Of a stretch of DNA of 62,186 nucleotides, positions 53,030-62,129 are shown one piece after another. The notes under the pieces are model-generated. The model worked only from the letters and a program-made list of their open reading frames with translations, was not told the DNA's origin and made no database searches. Positions within the stretch are counted from its first letter, which is position 1, and each line of letters starts with the position of its first letter. This stretch comes from Methanospirillum lacunae (GTDB taxonomy: Archaea > Halobacteriota > Methanomicrobia > Methanomicrobiales > Methanospirillaceae), in assembly GCF_003173355.1 (NCBI RefSeq), contig NZ_QGMY01000005.1:1-62186 (forward strand). Direction: 5' to 3'. The position numbers were made by a program, and so were the translations under genes.

Positions 53030-54451
53030 ATGGATGACTGGGCATGCATTGTGGGTGGAGTTGAGCGGAGGAGTGAAGACCGGTACCTGGTGGTAAATCC
53101 GTTTTCAGGGGAGGTTGTCGGTCAGGTATCCCGCTGTAGTGCTGAAGATATTGAAGAGGCCCTGCAGGCAGCAACAGCGGGTTCAACTGTAACAGCAGAA
53201 CTTGCTGCTCATCAGCGCGCTACAGTCCTTCGCAGGCTTGTAGACCTGATGACTGCTCATCGTGAGGAGTTCATCACCCTCCTCATTGCAGAGGGGGGAA
53301 AACCCCGCCGGAATGCTGAAGGAGAGACTGCCCGGGCTATCGAGACAATCCTCATCTCAGCTGAAGAAGCGGTACGGATTGGCGGCGAAGTGATTCCTCT
53401 TGACCGGACAGTGCCCGGTGAGGGCTGTATTGGAATAGTCCAGAGATTTCCCGTTGGGGTTGTTCTTGGCATCACCCCGTTTAACTTCCCGCTGAACCTG
53501 GCATGTCACAAACTCGGACCGGCCGTCGCCTCAGGTAATGCCATCATTTTAAAGCCAGCATCTGCAACCCCCCTTTCGTCCCTCCTGCTTGGCAGACTAC
53601 TTCTTGAGGCTGGATATCCTCCGGCTGCGGTGAGTGTTCTTATCTGCAGCCCGGATGATGCTGAAAGACTGGCAGCAGATCAAAGAATAGGATGCTTCTC
53701 TTTCACCGGGTCGCCTGAGGTTGGCTGGCACCTGCGATCCCGTGCCACATATGCAAAGGTGACCCTTGAACTTGGCGGGAACGGTGCCGTTATTGTCCAT
53801 GAGGATTGTGACCTCTCCCATGCTGCATCCCGGATCATCGAAGGGGGATTTTCACAGGCAGGACAGGTCTGCATCTCGGTCCAGCGTGTCTTTGTGCACC
53901 GGCCAGTATTTGAACCCCTTTTGACCCGGCTTGGTGAACTGGCTGATGGCCTGGTTGTCGGAGATCCATCAGATCCCAAAACTGATGTCGGGTCCATGAT
54001 CTCAAAAGAAGCTGCTGAACATGCCCTGAAACGAATCCAGGATGCCTGTAGTGCCGGAGCAACGCTTATAAAGGGAGGTAGTCTTTCCGGGTCATTGCTC
54101 CAGCCGACAATCCTAACCGGAACAAAGGCAGGAATGGAGGTGAACTGCAGAGAAGTTTTTGCACCAATTATTACAGTCACTCCATACGACACCTTCGAAC
54201 AAGCAGTTGCAGATGTAAATGATTCAGTATACGGACTTCAGGCAGGAGTGTTTACCCGCGATCTCCTGAGAGTCAGGTATGCGTTCTCTCATCTTAAGGT
54301 CGGCACCGTTGTCATCGGAGATATCCCCACCTTCAGAGTTGACATGATGCCATACGGTGGGGTGAAGCGTTCCGGCTCTGGACGAGAAGGGCCCAGGTAT
54401 GCAATCGAGGAGATGACAGATACCAGAATGATGATTATCCGGGATCCCTGA
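53030..54451 (+). CDS. Aldehyde dehydrogenase, lactaldehyde dehydrogenase (CofA)-like
   Basis: 473 residues. ITPFNFPLNLACHKLGPAV, SFTGSPEVGW, LELGGNGAVI (catalytic Glu) and GQVCISVQR (catalytic Cys) are the family motifs; PYGGVKRSGSGREGPRYAI is near the end. By memory it aligns throughout with the methanogen lactaldehyde dehydrogenase CofA, which makes lactate for coenzyme F420. Other NAD(P) aldehyde dehydrogenases are close, so specificity is moderate. It lies 112 bases after feoB and is probably independently transcribed. Confidence 0.8.
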   Translation: MDDWACIVGGVERRSEDRYLVVNPFSGEVVGQVSRCSAEDIEEALQAATAGSTVTAELAAHQRATVLRRLVDLMTAHREEFITLLIAEGGKPRRNAEGETARAIETILISAEEAVRIGGEVIPLDRTVPGEGCIGIVQRFPVGVVLGITPFNFPLNLACHKLGPAVASGNAIILKPASATPLSSLLLGRLLLEAGYPPAAVSVLICSPDDAERLAADQRIGCFSFTGSPEVGWHLRSRATYAKVTLELGGNGAVIVHEDCDLSHAASRIIEGGFSQAGQVCISVQRVFVHRPVFEPLLTRLGELADGLVVGDPSDPKTDVGSMISKEAAEHALKRIQDACSAGATLIKGGSLSGSLLQPTILTGTKAGMEVNCREVFAPIITVTPYDTFEQAVADVNDSVYGLQAGVFTRDLLRVRYAFSHLKVGTVVIGDIPTFRVDMMPYGGVKRSGSGREGPRYAIEEMTDTRMMIIRDP

Positions 54452-54641
54452 TTGCAGGTAATTACCATCGGGCTGTATTAATCCAGTTGTTCATCCCCTG
54501 ACCGGCCGAAGATCCGATCAGAGAACATAAATGCCGGGATTGTATAACCTACTATCAGCATACGTCTGTTTCCGGCATCAGATCATTATGATGAGATGAA
54601 GGTCGGGTTCAGTCAGCCATAATTAAAAAATCCGGGGTCGT

Positions 54642-55664
54642 ATGAAGCTGGAGAGAAATAGCATTATCGCGATCGTATTCGGAGTTACCCTTGCGATCCT
54701 GCTCCTGTTCAATGTTGTGACTTCCGGGTTTAAGGTAGAATTTAAAGGGATTCTTGTCTCTGTTTATTTTGCAATCTGGGTCGCTGCAGTAGCATTTGTT
54801 CTCTTCACCTTTGTCATCCCTTATATCAATACAAGAAAGGAAGAGAAAAAGAAAGGCAAGGCAGGCACGTCAGGTGCAACTCCTCCACCATATAAATCTC
54901 CGAGATCTGGTCTCCCGGTCAGAGAGAGGATCACTGCCTACGTTACAGAACGAAGGAAAGAGGATGGGCTTCCCGCTCCCGAACCACTCAGGCCTGCCCG
55001 CCCTGCAGCTTCAGAAGTTCCGGTTTCACCAGCCGCTGCCAAGGCTGCTGCAGCCGGCATGGTTGCTGCTTCTGCAGCTGCTGCAGTTTCTTCTGTTCAG
55101 CCTGAGAGTGCAGATACCGGAGATCTTGGAGACCTTCCACTCCCTGATGACTTTGGATCTGAAGGATCTGGTGACGAAGCAGGTGAACTTCCCGGTCTTG
55201 ATGACGATTTCGGGGATATGGATGAGTTTGGCGGTGGTGAAGAGATGCTGTCAGACTTTGGCGATGATACCTCAGGTCTTCTCACAGATGACGGAGGGGC
55301 TGTTTCTTCTGACATACCAGAGTCACCTGTAGAGTCTGGATCAACCGGGGAACTTCCCGGGTTTGATGGAGATCTGGACTCTGAAATTGGGGAGTCAGAT
55401 ATCATGGGAGATGATTCGATGATGGATCTCTCAGGTGATGATCTCCTTGTTATGGATGAAGAGCAAGCATCAGCTCCGGCAGAAGACCTCTCTGTAGAGT
55501 CAGACGGTGGCCTTTCTGAGGCCGGGCTTCCGGATCTTGATGATACCCTCTCTCTTGAGCCTGATATGATGGAGAGTGATCTGTCTGGCGGCGATGAGGA
55601 CTTTGGCGATATTGAGTTTGTGGATCTTGAACCCGAAGAGCCAAAGAAACCAGCAAAGAAATAA
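54642..55664 (+). CDS. Two-helix membrane protein with long acidic tail
   Basis: 340 residues. Two hydrophobic segments at the N-terminus (about 8-29 and 37-62) are followed by a basic patch (RKEEKKKGK) and then a Pro/Ala linker. From about 155 to the end the sequence is rich in Asp, Glu, Gly, Ser and Leu, with repeated LPGLDDDFGD/LPGFDGDL type units; the C-terminus is KKPAKK. The acidic part should be disordered and cytoplasmic, if the positive-inside rule is applied to RKEEKKK. Not recognised as a named family. Its role could be Ca/Mg buffering or protein tethering, but that is a guess. Confidence 0.7.
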   Translation: MKLERNSIIAIVFGVTLAILLLFNVVTSGFKVEFKGILVSVYFAIWVAAVAFVLFTFVIPYINTRKEEKKKGKAGTSGATPPPYKSPRSGLPVRERITAYVTERRKEDGLPAPEPLRPARPAASEVPVSPAAAKAAAAGMVAASAAAAVSSVQPESADTGDLGDLPLPDDFGSEGSGDEAGELPGLDDDFGDMDEFGGGEEMLSDFGDDTSGLLTDDGGAVSSDIPESPVESGSTGELPGFDGDLDSEIGESDIMGDDSMMDLSGDDLLVMDEEQASAPAEDLSVESDGGLSEAGLPDLDDTLSLEPDMMESDLSGGDEDFGDIEFVDLEPEEPKKPAKK

Positions 55665-55722
55665 CTCTTTTTTCAGGATCAGAAACCATCTAAATACCTG
55701 GTTATAACAGTACTGATCACAT

Positions 55723-56640
55723 ATGCGAGTGTCCTGCCTGTCCTGTTATCTCCTCCTTGTTTTTATCTTCGTTCCTGCCTGCACGACTGCAGTAATATCT
55801 CCCTGGTCTGATCTTACGGTATCAAAAATATCTGCTCCCCTGACAGCATATCCCGGGTATCCGTACCCGATCAATGTCACGGTTGAAAACCACGGGAATG
55901 CAACATCTGGCCTTATATCAGTCGGGTTTTATCTCTCAACCGACGAGCATCTCTCAAAGAATGACACGTTTATTCAGGTTACAACCGGCGATCCACTTGC
56001 ACCGGGAGCATCTGTGGAGCTCTCCTCTCTTGATACCATGCCGTTATCTGTCTCCCCGGGCAGTTACCGTCTGTTTGCCTATGTTGAGGATCATGAGGGA
56101 GATGAGCAGCATCTCCTTGATAACTCAGCACTTCTGACTGCTCCAGTGAAAGTAGAGTCCCGGACACTTCCTGATACCGGTGTTCTTGCGAGTAAAGCGG
56201 CAAAGACCATCTTTTCAATGACCAACAATTACAGGGCAGCAAACAATGCCTCTCCTCTTGTCTGGGATGATGATCTTGCAAGACTTGCAGTAAATTATTC
56301 TGACAGGATGGTTGCCCAGAAGTTTTTCAGCCACACGGACCCTGACGGGCATGATCAGTCTGACCGGGCGGCAGCAGCCGGGTACAAAGCCGTGAAAGAG
56401 ATAACAGGAGGAGAGAGGATCGGAGTTGCAGAAAATATTGCATATATCGGTACTGGTAATGTTGCCGGGTATGGGTATGTGGATCCCACTGATCCAGAAT
56501 CCATAGCCAAAGGGATCATGACCGGCTGGATAAAAAGTCCCGGACACCGTACCAACATTCTGGACCCCTTATCAAGCCATATCGGAGTCGGACTGAGTTT
56601 CAACGGAGAATATTGGTACGCAACTCAGGAATTTTATTAG
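55723..56640 (+). CDS. Secreted CARDB plus CAP-domain protein
   Basis: 305 residues. A signal peptide (about 1-23) is followed by a CARDB-like adhesion domain (about 28-145, SDLTVSKISAPLTAYPG, YPINVTVENHGNATSG) and a CAP/SCP-like domain (about 160-305; NNYRAANNASPLVWDDDLARLA, FFSHTDPDG, GVAENIAY, WIKSPGHRTNIL). The CAP catalytic-like His/Glu positions are present (SHTDP, AENI, PGHR). Role is unknown; CAP proteins are extracellular and often protease- or lipid-associated. A likely addition to the envelope proteins encoded at the start of the window. Confidence 0.88.
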   Translation: MRVSCLSCYLLLVFIFVPACTTAVISPWSDLTVSKISAPLTAYPGYPYPINVTVENHGNATSGLISVGFYLSTDEHLSKNDTFIQVTTGDPLAPGASVELSSLDTMPLSVSPGSYRLFAYVEDHEGDEQHLLDNSALLTAPVKVESRTLPDTGVLASKAAKTIFSMTNNYRAANNASPLVWDDDLARLAVNYSDRMVAQKFFSHTDPDGHDQSDRAAAAGYKAVKEITGGERIGVAENIAYIGTGNVAGYGYVDPTDPESIAKGIMTGWIKSPGHRTNILDPLSSHIGVGLSFNGEYWYATQEFY

Positions 56641-56719
56641 TCAGTGAGGATAACGTACACCATGAATATGACCGGGCCGGGCAGGAGAGAGTTTTGATTT
56701 TGGCAGATTGTGAACAGGT

Positions 56720-58090
56720 ATGAATAGATTCACGGGCTGCAAACCATCTATTCGACCAGGTGCTCTTCCTCCTGCAGGTACCATCTACCAGATCTGTTCT
56801 GATGATACAGGAACACTTGTGGTTACCGGGATAACTCCTTGTTTAGATGAATCATCGATATCCCTTCCGCAGTTACTCGATATTCTCGTCCCCCGTCAGG
56901 CAATGGACGTTATCAGGGGTCTTGTCAGCGAGGCGAGTGATCCTGGTGAGATCCTTCCCGGATATGTTCCAACCGGCCAGGAAGGGAAAGACATCAAGAT
57001 TGTTCTGACCCGTTTGTCTGATAATACAGTCTCGGTTGTATGGGGGGGCCTGGTATCATCTGCTGGCGGATCTGAACCAATTCATCTTGGACATGGTGAT
57101 ACTCCTGATGTTATTTCACGGCATGATCGGGATTTTATCTTTGGTTCTGCAACCCCGTCATCCATCTCTCTCTTTGGGCTCCGGCCGAGTGAACTCAACG
57201 GAACCTCACTCATGAGTTATATCCATCCCGAGGATCTCCCCAGAGTGTATTCCTGCAGTAAGGCACTATTGTCAGTTCCGGAAGTATGCCGCATCCGATA
57301 CCGGCTCAAAAATAGTCTTGGTGATTATCGCTGGGTTGAATCTGTTTTTACATCAACTTTTCGATCAGATGGCACATTTGGCGTTATGATGGCATCAACG
57401 AGGGAGATGGATACTATTGTCAGAGCAGAACAGGCAGCCAGGGGTGCAAATGCCAAGCTCAATCTGCTCAACGGGATTATCAGGCATGATATCATTAACC
57501 AACTGACAGGATTGATTGGGTACCTTGATATCCTCTCAGAACTTGTTGAGGGTGATGATGCACAGATGCTGATATCCAAGGAACAGGACATTGTTGCAAA
57601 TATCCAATCCCTGGTTAATCTTACCCGCGATTATCAGGGAATTGGTCTTTACCCGCCTGATTTCATCGATATAGATGCAGTTGTGTACAAAGTTCTCTCC
57701 AGGCGTGAATTTGCAGGACGGATCAGATCAGAGAGGTCTCTTGACGGGCTCTCAATATATGCTGACCGGATGCTGGAGCAGGTAATGTTTGAGATCGTCT
57801 CAAACAGTCTAGATCTTGGGGGTGATCAGGTGATGATCAGATTCAGGTATACCATCACTGATGATGGTCTTACTCTGATTATTGAAGACAACGGGCCTGG
57901 TATTGCAGATACAGAAAAGGAACGTATCTTTTCAAGGGCTGGTCAGAATTGTTTAGGCCACGGCCTCTATATGGCAACCACGATTCTTGATATCACCGGA
58001 ATTCAGATCAGGGAGACCGGGATTGCCGGCCAGGGTGCACGGTTTGAGATTCTTGTTCCCCGTGACGGGTATCGTCTTACTTCTGCCTGA
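56720..58090 (+). CDS. PAS-domain sensor histidine kinase
   Basis: 456 residues, no membrane segment. A divergent N-terminal region (1-115) precedes a PAS domain (about 125-235, SISLFGLRPSELNGTSLMSYIHPED). The dimerisation helix has IRHDIINQLTGLIGYLDIL with the likely phospho-His, and an HATPase domain (about 345-450) carries VSNSLDLGGDQ, EDNGPGIAD and GHGLYMATTIL. This layout is typical of methanogen cytoplasmic kinases. The partner regulator is not adjacent. The stop overlaps the convergent HAD gene by 14 bases. Confidence 0.9.
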   Translation: MNRFTGCKPSIRPGALPPAGTIYQICSDDTGTLVVTGITPCLDESSISLPQLLDILVPRQAMDVIRGLVSEASDPGEILPGYVPTGQEGKDIKIVLTRLSDNTVSVVWGGLVSSAGGSEPIHLGHGDTPDVISRHDRDFIFGSATPSSISLFGLRPSELNGTSLMSYIHPEDLPRVYSCSKALLSVPEVCRIRYRLKNSLGDYRWVESVFTSTFRSDGTFGVMMASTREMDTIVRAEQAARGANAKLNLLNGIIRHDIINQLTGLIGYLDILSELVEGDDAQMLISKEQDIVANIQSLVNLTRDYQGIGLYPPDFIDIDAVVYKVLSRREFAGRIRSERSLDGLSIYADRMLEQVMFEIVSNSLDLGGDQVMIRFRYTITDDGLTLIIEDNGPGIADTEKERIFSRAGQNCLGHGLYMATTILDITGIQIRETGIAGQGARFEILVPRDGYRLTSA

Positions 58091-58778
58091 TCTGCAGGTG
58101 ACTGAGCCCTGGAAGGTTCAGGAGATCACTGAACTGATCCAGGATATGGTGCGGTTTTACTTCCGGCATCTCTATCTGTATCCAGTCCCCGTATCGCGCA
58201 AACACGGTTGTCAATCCGAGTTCCAGTCCCGGAACCACTTCCCTTCTCAGTGAGTCACCAACGACCCAGGTTTCTGATGGTGTTACGTGAAGTTGCTCCA
58301 TTGCCAGAATAAAGGATGCATGACCCGGTTTTCTCTGCCCTGATATGTCAGGGGTGACAAGCACCGGGAAGCAGGAATCTATTCCGAGTTTGTGCATTCT
58401 CTCTTCTGCCTGAGAGCTGAAAGCATCAGTAACAACAGCGATCTTCACTCCGGCTTCCTTGATGGCATCTAGTGTCTCTTCAACACCGGGATACAGGGCG
58501 ATGGTATCGAGTTTCACCTCATCGTACACGATTCCGGCTTTTTTTGCCAGTTGCTCTGAGTATGCATTGATGTCGCGTAAATAATCCGTAATATGAGCGT
58601 GGTCCTCAAAGTTGTATTTGGGTCTGAGGAAGTATGAGAAGAGTTCTTCTCCTGATCCTGCCCCTGTCAGCTGAGCAACAGCGTTGCAGGCTGCCTGTTT
58701 TGCATCCACGAATGTACACAGCGTATTGTCGAGATCGAAGAGAATTGCTCCGGGAAGAGGAGGTCTGTATGCATCCAT
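58077..58778 (-). CDS. HAD-superfamily hydrolase
   Basis: 233 residues. ILFDLDNTLCTFVDA is motif I (D-x-D nucleophile), VAVVTDAFSS is motif II (Thr), KPGHASF motif III (Lys) and VVGDSLRREVVPG motif IV (acidic pair-like G-D-S). The helical cap between motifs I and II places it with the phosphoglycolate phosphatase/dehalogenase subfamily. The substrate is unknown. Its 3' end overlaps the kinase gene by 14 bases. Confidence 0.88.
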   Translation of the reverse strand: MDAYRPPLPGAILFDLDNTLCTFVDAKQAACNAVAQLTGAGSGEELFSYFLRPKYNFEDHAHITDYLRDINAYSEQLAKKAGIVYDEVKLDTIALYPGVEETLDAIKEAGVKIAVVTDAFSSQAEERMHKLGIDSCFPVLVTPDISGQRKPGHASFILAMEQLHVTPSETWVVGDSLRREVVPGLELGLTTVFARYGDWIQIEMPEVKPHHILDQFSDLLNLPGLSHLQIRQK

Positions 58779-58933
58779 GTGTACATAGATATCTGCTTTG
58801 TCTCACCATAGGGTTATGGAGAATGTAGTGTCCTTTTTATGGATTTTTATATTCCGTTAGTACTGCCTGGCAGCGGTTCATTGATTAAGTCAGCAATAGA
58901 GATTATTGGTATTGTTTATCTGATGGTGTCAAT

Positions 58934-59638
58934 ATGCAGGATGGGCCGGTTGTAATACGCGAAGATGTCACCGTTTCTCTTGATAAGGATCTGATCAACG
59001 ATCTGCTGGGGATTGCCGAGTCACGTGAGATGACATTATCTGTCCTTGTACGTGAGGTTCTTGGATCATTTTGCAGGGCGTTTCATGCCGGTTCTGACTG
59101 GACGACAGTGTCTCCGGTTGGATCTTCTTTCTCACCTGATCTGGTGCAACTGACTGATGCGGTAGGGGAAGGATCGGTTTCTCAGTTGGAGTCCAGGGTA
59201 ACTGCTCACGATCTGCTCTTTGCTGATCTCCAGAGACGGCTTTCTGTTCTTGAATATAATGCCGGGATATCCCGCATTGCTCCCCAGCATGCCACTCCTG
59301 AACCAGCAACTCTTCAGGCGACCCTTTCTCCAGGTTCAAACCCTCTGGCTGCTGTTATTGATTGTGACACGCCACTCGCAGGGTCGGTATCTGATGATGC
59401 CCTGGTCAAGATTCGAAAACCGATACCACCGGTGATGACCTCGATTGATACCAACTCCATTGGCAGAATCAATCCGGAGCAGGTGTACTCACAGACTGAG
59501 GCTGCAGCTCTGCTTCATCTTTCCATCTCGACCATCAGGAAGTATGTGAAAGAACAGCGGATAGGATTTCAGAAGATTGGCAGATCCACGGTCTTTCGAG
59601 GCCAGGATCTTCTGAACTATCTCGCCCAGTCCGGATGA
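58934..59638 (+). CDS. Putative DNA-binding protein with RHH-like N-terminus and MerR/excisionase-type HTH
   Basis: 234 residues. The N-terminal 15-55 resembles a ribbon-helix-helix: a short strand (VTVSLDKDLINDLL), then two helices. The middle (about 60-175) is low complexity with a predicted coiled-coil patch. The C-terminal 55 residues (VYSQTEAAALLHLSISTIRKYVKEQRIGFQKIGR, given by its core TEAAALLHLS and TIRKYVKEQR) are the excisionase/MerR-like helix-turn-helix, ending in FRGQDLLNYL. It probably binds DNA through two domains; targets are not known. An upstream TTTTATATT at about 58840-58855 could be its promoter. Confidence 0.75.
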   Translation: MQDGPVVIREDVTVSLDKDLINDLLGIAESREMTLSVLVREVLGSFCRAFHAGSDWTTVSPVGSSFSPDLVQLTDAVGEGSVSQLESRVTAHDLLFADLQRRLSVLEYNAGISRIAPQHATPEPATLQATLSPGSNPLAAVIDCDTPLAGSVSDDALVKIRKPIPPVMTSIDTNSIGRINPEQVYSQTEAAALLHLSISTIRKYVKEQRIGFQKIGRSTVFRGQDLLNYLAQSG

Positions 59639-59745
59639 TGGATCAGAGAGTTTTTTTCTCAAGGAAATAAGTACTGTATACCGTGGCATGCCGGGTGTTG
59701 ATGGGGGTCAACCCGGGTCCTGCCAGAATAGTACCGGGGGTCAGC

Positions 59746-60171
59746 GTGCGAATCAGCGGATGGGTTATTCTTCTTGGAATTTTGGTTTTTTTCTTTGCTT
59801 TACTGGTGGTGCCAGTTTATGCATCATCTGAGCAGCATTCTCCAACGATGATTATTCCAACCAAATATCACCTGATGTTGATAGACATGGTCGAGGAAGA
59901 GCATGCAGCATCTCCTGTGGCAACCCCGACTCCTGATATCACGACGCTATCTGCAAAATCAGAGAACTCTGCATCAGTTAGCAGCACTGATGACAGCGCT
60001 CTCCTATCTGCGGGTCTCAAGCGTGATGCCTCCCGGAGTCTCATGGGTCGGGGTTTTGTTCAGACGAATTTTGATGTGAGTTTTGATAATCAGGGCAAGA
60101 AAATTGACAATCATGAGATGTTTTCAGCCCGGGGGCTATTTGATGTTCATGTTACCCATGGGCTGAATTGA
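59746..60171 (+). CDS. Small secreted or membrane-anchored hypothetical protein
   Basis: About 141 residues if translated from the GTG at 59746, which has GGGGG 5 bases ahead and gives a compact signal anchor (VILLGILVFFFALLVVPVYA). Starts at 59683 and 59701 would add a non-hydrophobic extension. The rest has a Ser/Thr/Asp-rich linker (about 50-95) and a C-terminal part with FDVSFDNQGKKIDNHEMF. It matches no family I recognise. It is probably exported. Confidence 0.5.
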   Translation: MRISGWVILLGILVFFFALLVVPVYASSEQHSPTMIIPTKYHLMLIDMVEEEHAASPVATPTPDITTLSAKSENSASVSSTDDSALLSAGLKRDASRSLMGRGFVQTNFDVSFDNQGKKIDNHEMFSARGLFDVHVTHGLN

Positions 60172-60190
60172 TGGGTTTACAACCAACGGG

Positions 60191-60198
60191 TATAAATC
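60191..60198 (+). promoter_or_regulatory. TATA element of tRNA-Val
   Basis: TATAAATC lies 26 bases before the first base of the tRNA (33 bases from its start), the normal archaeal distance for a TBP site. Confidence 0.6.
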
Positions 60199-60223
60199 TG
60201 TATACTCTCAACATAATGAGGCA

Positions 60224-60297
60224 GGGCCTGTGGTCTAGTTGGTTATGACACCGCCTTTACACGGCGGAGGTCCGGAGTTCGAATCTCCGTGGGCCCA
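60224..60297 (+). tRNA. tRNA-Val (anticodon TAC)
   Basis: 74 bases fold as a cloverleaf. The acceptor stem GGGCCTG pairs with the TGGGCCC before discriminator A (two G-U pairs); the D arm is GTCTAGTTGGTTATGAC; the anticodon arm CCGCC-TTTACAC-GGCGG places TAC at positions 34-36; and the T arm is CGGAG-TTCGAAT-CTCCG. No encoded CCA and no intron. TAC reads GTA (and GTG by wobble), so it is tRNA-Val. Confidence 0.95.
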
Positions 60298-60306
60298 TTA
60301 AATAAG

Positions 60307-60326
60307 CCGCCTGTCGGCGGTTTTTT
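60307..60326 (+). terminator. Hairpin plus T6 terminator after tRNA-Val
   Basis: CCGCC (60307-60311) and GGCGG (60316-60320) form a perfect 5-bp stem with loop TGTC, followed by TTTTTT at 60321-60326. Confidence 0.8.
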
Positions 60327-60521
60327 AACATAATATTTTCTTGTTACCTGTATCGTTACGTTAAGGATACTCTGCTTTTTATTATGTGGTTAGTCCGCTT
60401 ATTCTTCTTCTTTAATGGCAGGAAAGAAGGTGTTAATGCATAAACTACCTGATTTCTGTTTAATCTTGTAATTCTATTTCATCAGGAACAATTTTTATCC
60501 CTGGTAAAATGAGTTTGGTAG

Positions 60522-60536
60522 CCTAACTTTGTCACT
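60522..60536 (+). repeat. Left terminal inverted repeat of the IS element
   Basis: CCTAACTTTGTCACT. Matches the reverse complement of 62115-62129 with a single mismatch. Confidence 0.75.
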
Positions 60537-60578
60537 AACAAGAAATATGTGTGTCCTTATTGGTGGTTGAATTGACTA

Positions 60579-62006
60579 AAATGAAAATAAAATTAAGAAC
60601 TAAGGAACTAGAGCCTAATGTAATATACCCTCTCCTCTCGGCACCGTTTTCCTCGTCAATAAATTGTATGAGGTTCTGAATTTTTGCGATATTTTCAGAA
60701 AACACAAGACAAGGGGTATCAATATTAATAATCTGTTTCGAGCCCTCATCAACTACAAATTGACTGATAACTTCAGCATAAAGAGATCTCACGACTGGAT
60801 CAACCGGCCTGAAGTACTTGCCGATTTTTCCCTCCCTAATTTCAGCGAAAGAATTCTGTATCGTGTCCCTGAAATCCTTGACACTAATCGGGAAGAAATC
60901 ATCTCTGACGTCCAGGATGTTCTATTGTTTGAGATACGAATTTGTGCAAAAACCAAACCAACATTAACATGGACTGGATTAGGTTTATTCTTCATAACAA
61001 TGAGGCTCATCTTGGAAAGTATGGATACAGCCGGAATCATCGTCCTGATAAAAAACAGATTACGGTTGGCGTACAGAACTTTTTGACCTGATAAATATTC
61101 CAATTGGAATGACAATCGAATACGACAATCTCTATGATCAGACTCCCTTTAAGAAGACGTATAAGCAGTCAAACCATCGGTTGAGAGAGGGCTTTTTGGT
61201 GATATTCGATAAAGAGCGAATAGTTTCACAAATACCCAAATAATCCGGGCAGATAATCTCCAGTATATCCCCGGAAAGAAACTCAACAAGGGCGATGACA
61301 AGATAATTGCCGAATTTGAAACATATAATCCTCAGGTTATTGATAAAGAATCAGAGATTGGAGGAATTAAAATAGAGAAGCCGAACATTACAAACTATCT
61401 CTACTTCTCTAAAAAGTTGTTAAGGAGCAGTTGGAATCCAGAGCCAGACAAGTCGTTCGAGAGATAATAAAAGCAAAGGTCATTCAGGAGAGTATTGATA
61501 GGAATAAGGCTCTTCCAAAACGATTCAGGATAAACAATCTTCTTGTGGACGTGGAATACTCTATCCAGACAAAACTTATTGAACTCTCCGAAGATAATGC
61601 CGTCATGTTCCTTAAAGAGAAATTCATCACAGGGAGAGAGGGATTCTTCTGCCTAAAATCGAGTAAGAATATGACACTTTCTAAAGCTCTTCTGACCTAT
61701 CGAAAAAAGAGCTCGATTGAGAAGATATTCAACTCTCTTAAAAATGTGTTTGAGATCAAACCATTACGTGTATGGGACGATAACAGTATTTACAGAGCGT
61801 TAATCATTGGGTTTATCGCATAGTTATTTGTTTTACTTATCCGATTTGATATCCCGGAACTGAAGCATACGTCAACAAAATTCATCAAAACGACTTTATC
61901 GAATTTGACAGTTTCGGTTGATTCGTGGATGAAGAAGACAAAAAAGTACATTCACTCCAATTTTGATGGCATCAAACGGTTATTTTGGACAATAATTGGG
62001 TGGTAA
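60579..62006 (+). pseudogene. Broken IS1634/IS4-type transposase
   Basis: The transposase can be followed through at least four frame changes. First comes an N-terminal piece from about 60579. Then, in a different frame, comes a stretch with LFRALINYKLTDNFSIKRSHDW (about 60739-60804; core residues NYKLTDNFS). Another frame from about 60969 gives INMDWIRF and KYGYSRNHRPDKKQITVGV, around the family's DWTS...YSRDHRPDKKQ region. A further frame from about 61088 gives INIPIGMTIEYDNLYDQTPFKKTY. The C-terminal part from 61431 contains RKKSSIEKIFNSLKN and ends at an in-frame TAG at 61821-61823, where related proteins continue; similarity resumes after it to the stop at 62004-62006 (KYIHSNFDGIKRLFW). 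It is clearly inactive. Confidence 0.8.
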
Positions 62007-62114
62007 CATGAGGTTTGAGGGAAAAATTTTCAACTGTCAAACACACTATCCCGATAAAATTCGAGAAAAATTAGATCATGATAGTGGATGATCTCATTGC
62101 CTGTCTGAAGTCAA

Positions 62115-62129
62115 AGTGGCAAAGTTAGG
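62115..62129 (-). repeat. Right terminal inverted repeat of the IS element
   Basis: AGTGGCAAAGTTAGG on the + strand, the reverse complement of the left repeat with one mismatch. Confidence 0.75.

Larger units (their letters stand above)
60522..62129 (+). mobile_element. Degenerate IS1634-like insertion sequence, ends defined by inverted repeats
   Basis: The terminal inverted repeats are CCTAACTTTGTCACT at 60522-60536 and, on the other strand, CCTAACTTTGCCACT at 62115-62129: 14 of 15 identical. The interval is 1608 bases and holds one broken DDE transposase gene on the + strand, as expected for this family. No clear target-site duplication is seen beside the two ends, so it is old or the flanks have changed. 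It sits about 225 bases after tRNA-Val. Confidence 0.75.

Noticed and set aside
58779-58933. Small RNA or ORF between the HAD gene and the DNA-binding protein gene
   Set aside because: Only short ORFs antisense or overlapping the HAD gene are present; the gap is best explained as a divergent promoter region with a TTTTATATT element.
60535-61115. Two minus-strand ORFs inside the IS region (85 and 108 residues)
   Set aside because: They lie antisense to the readable transposase frames and have no recognisable motifs.
61821-61823. TAG as a pyrrolysine codon in the transposase
   Set aside because: The gene is broken by several frameshifts anyway, and no pyrrolysine genes are in the window; a simple CAG to TAG mutation explains it.
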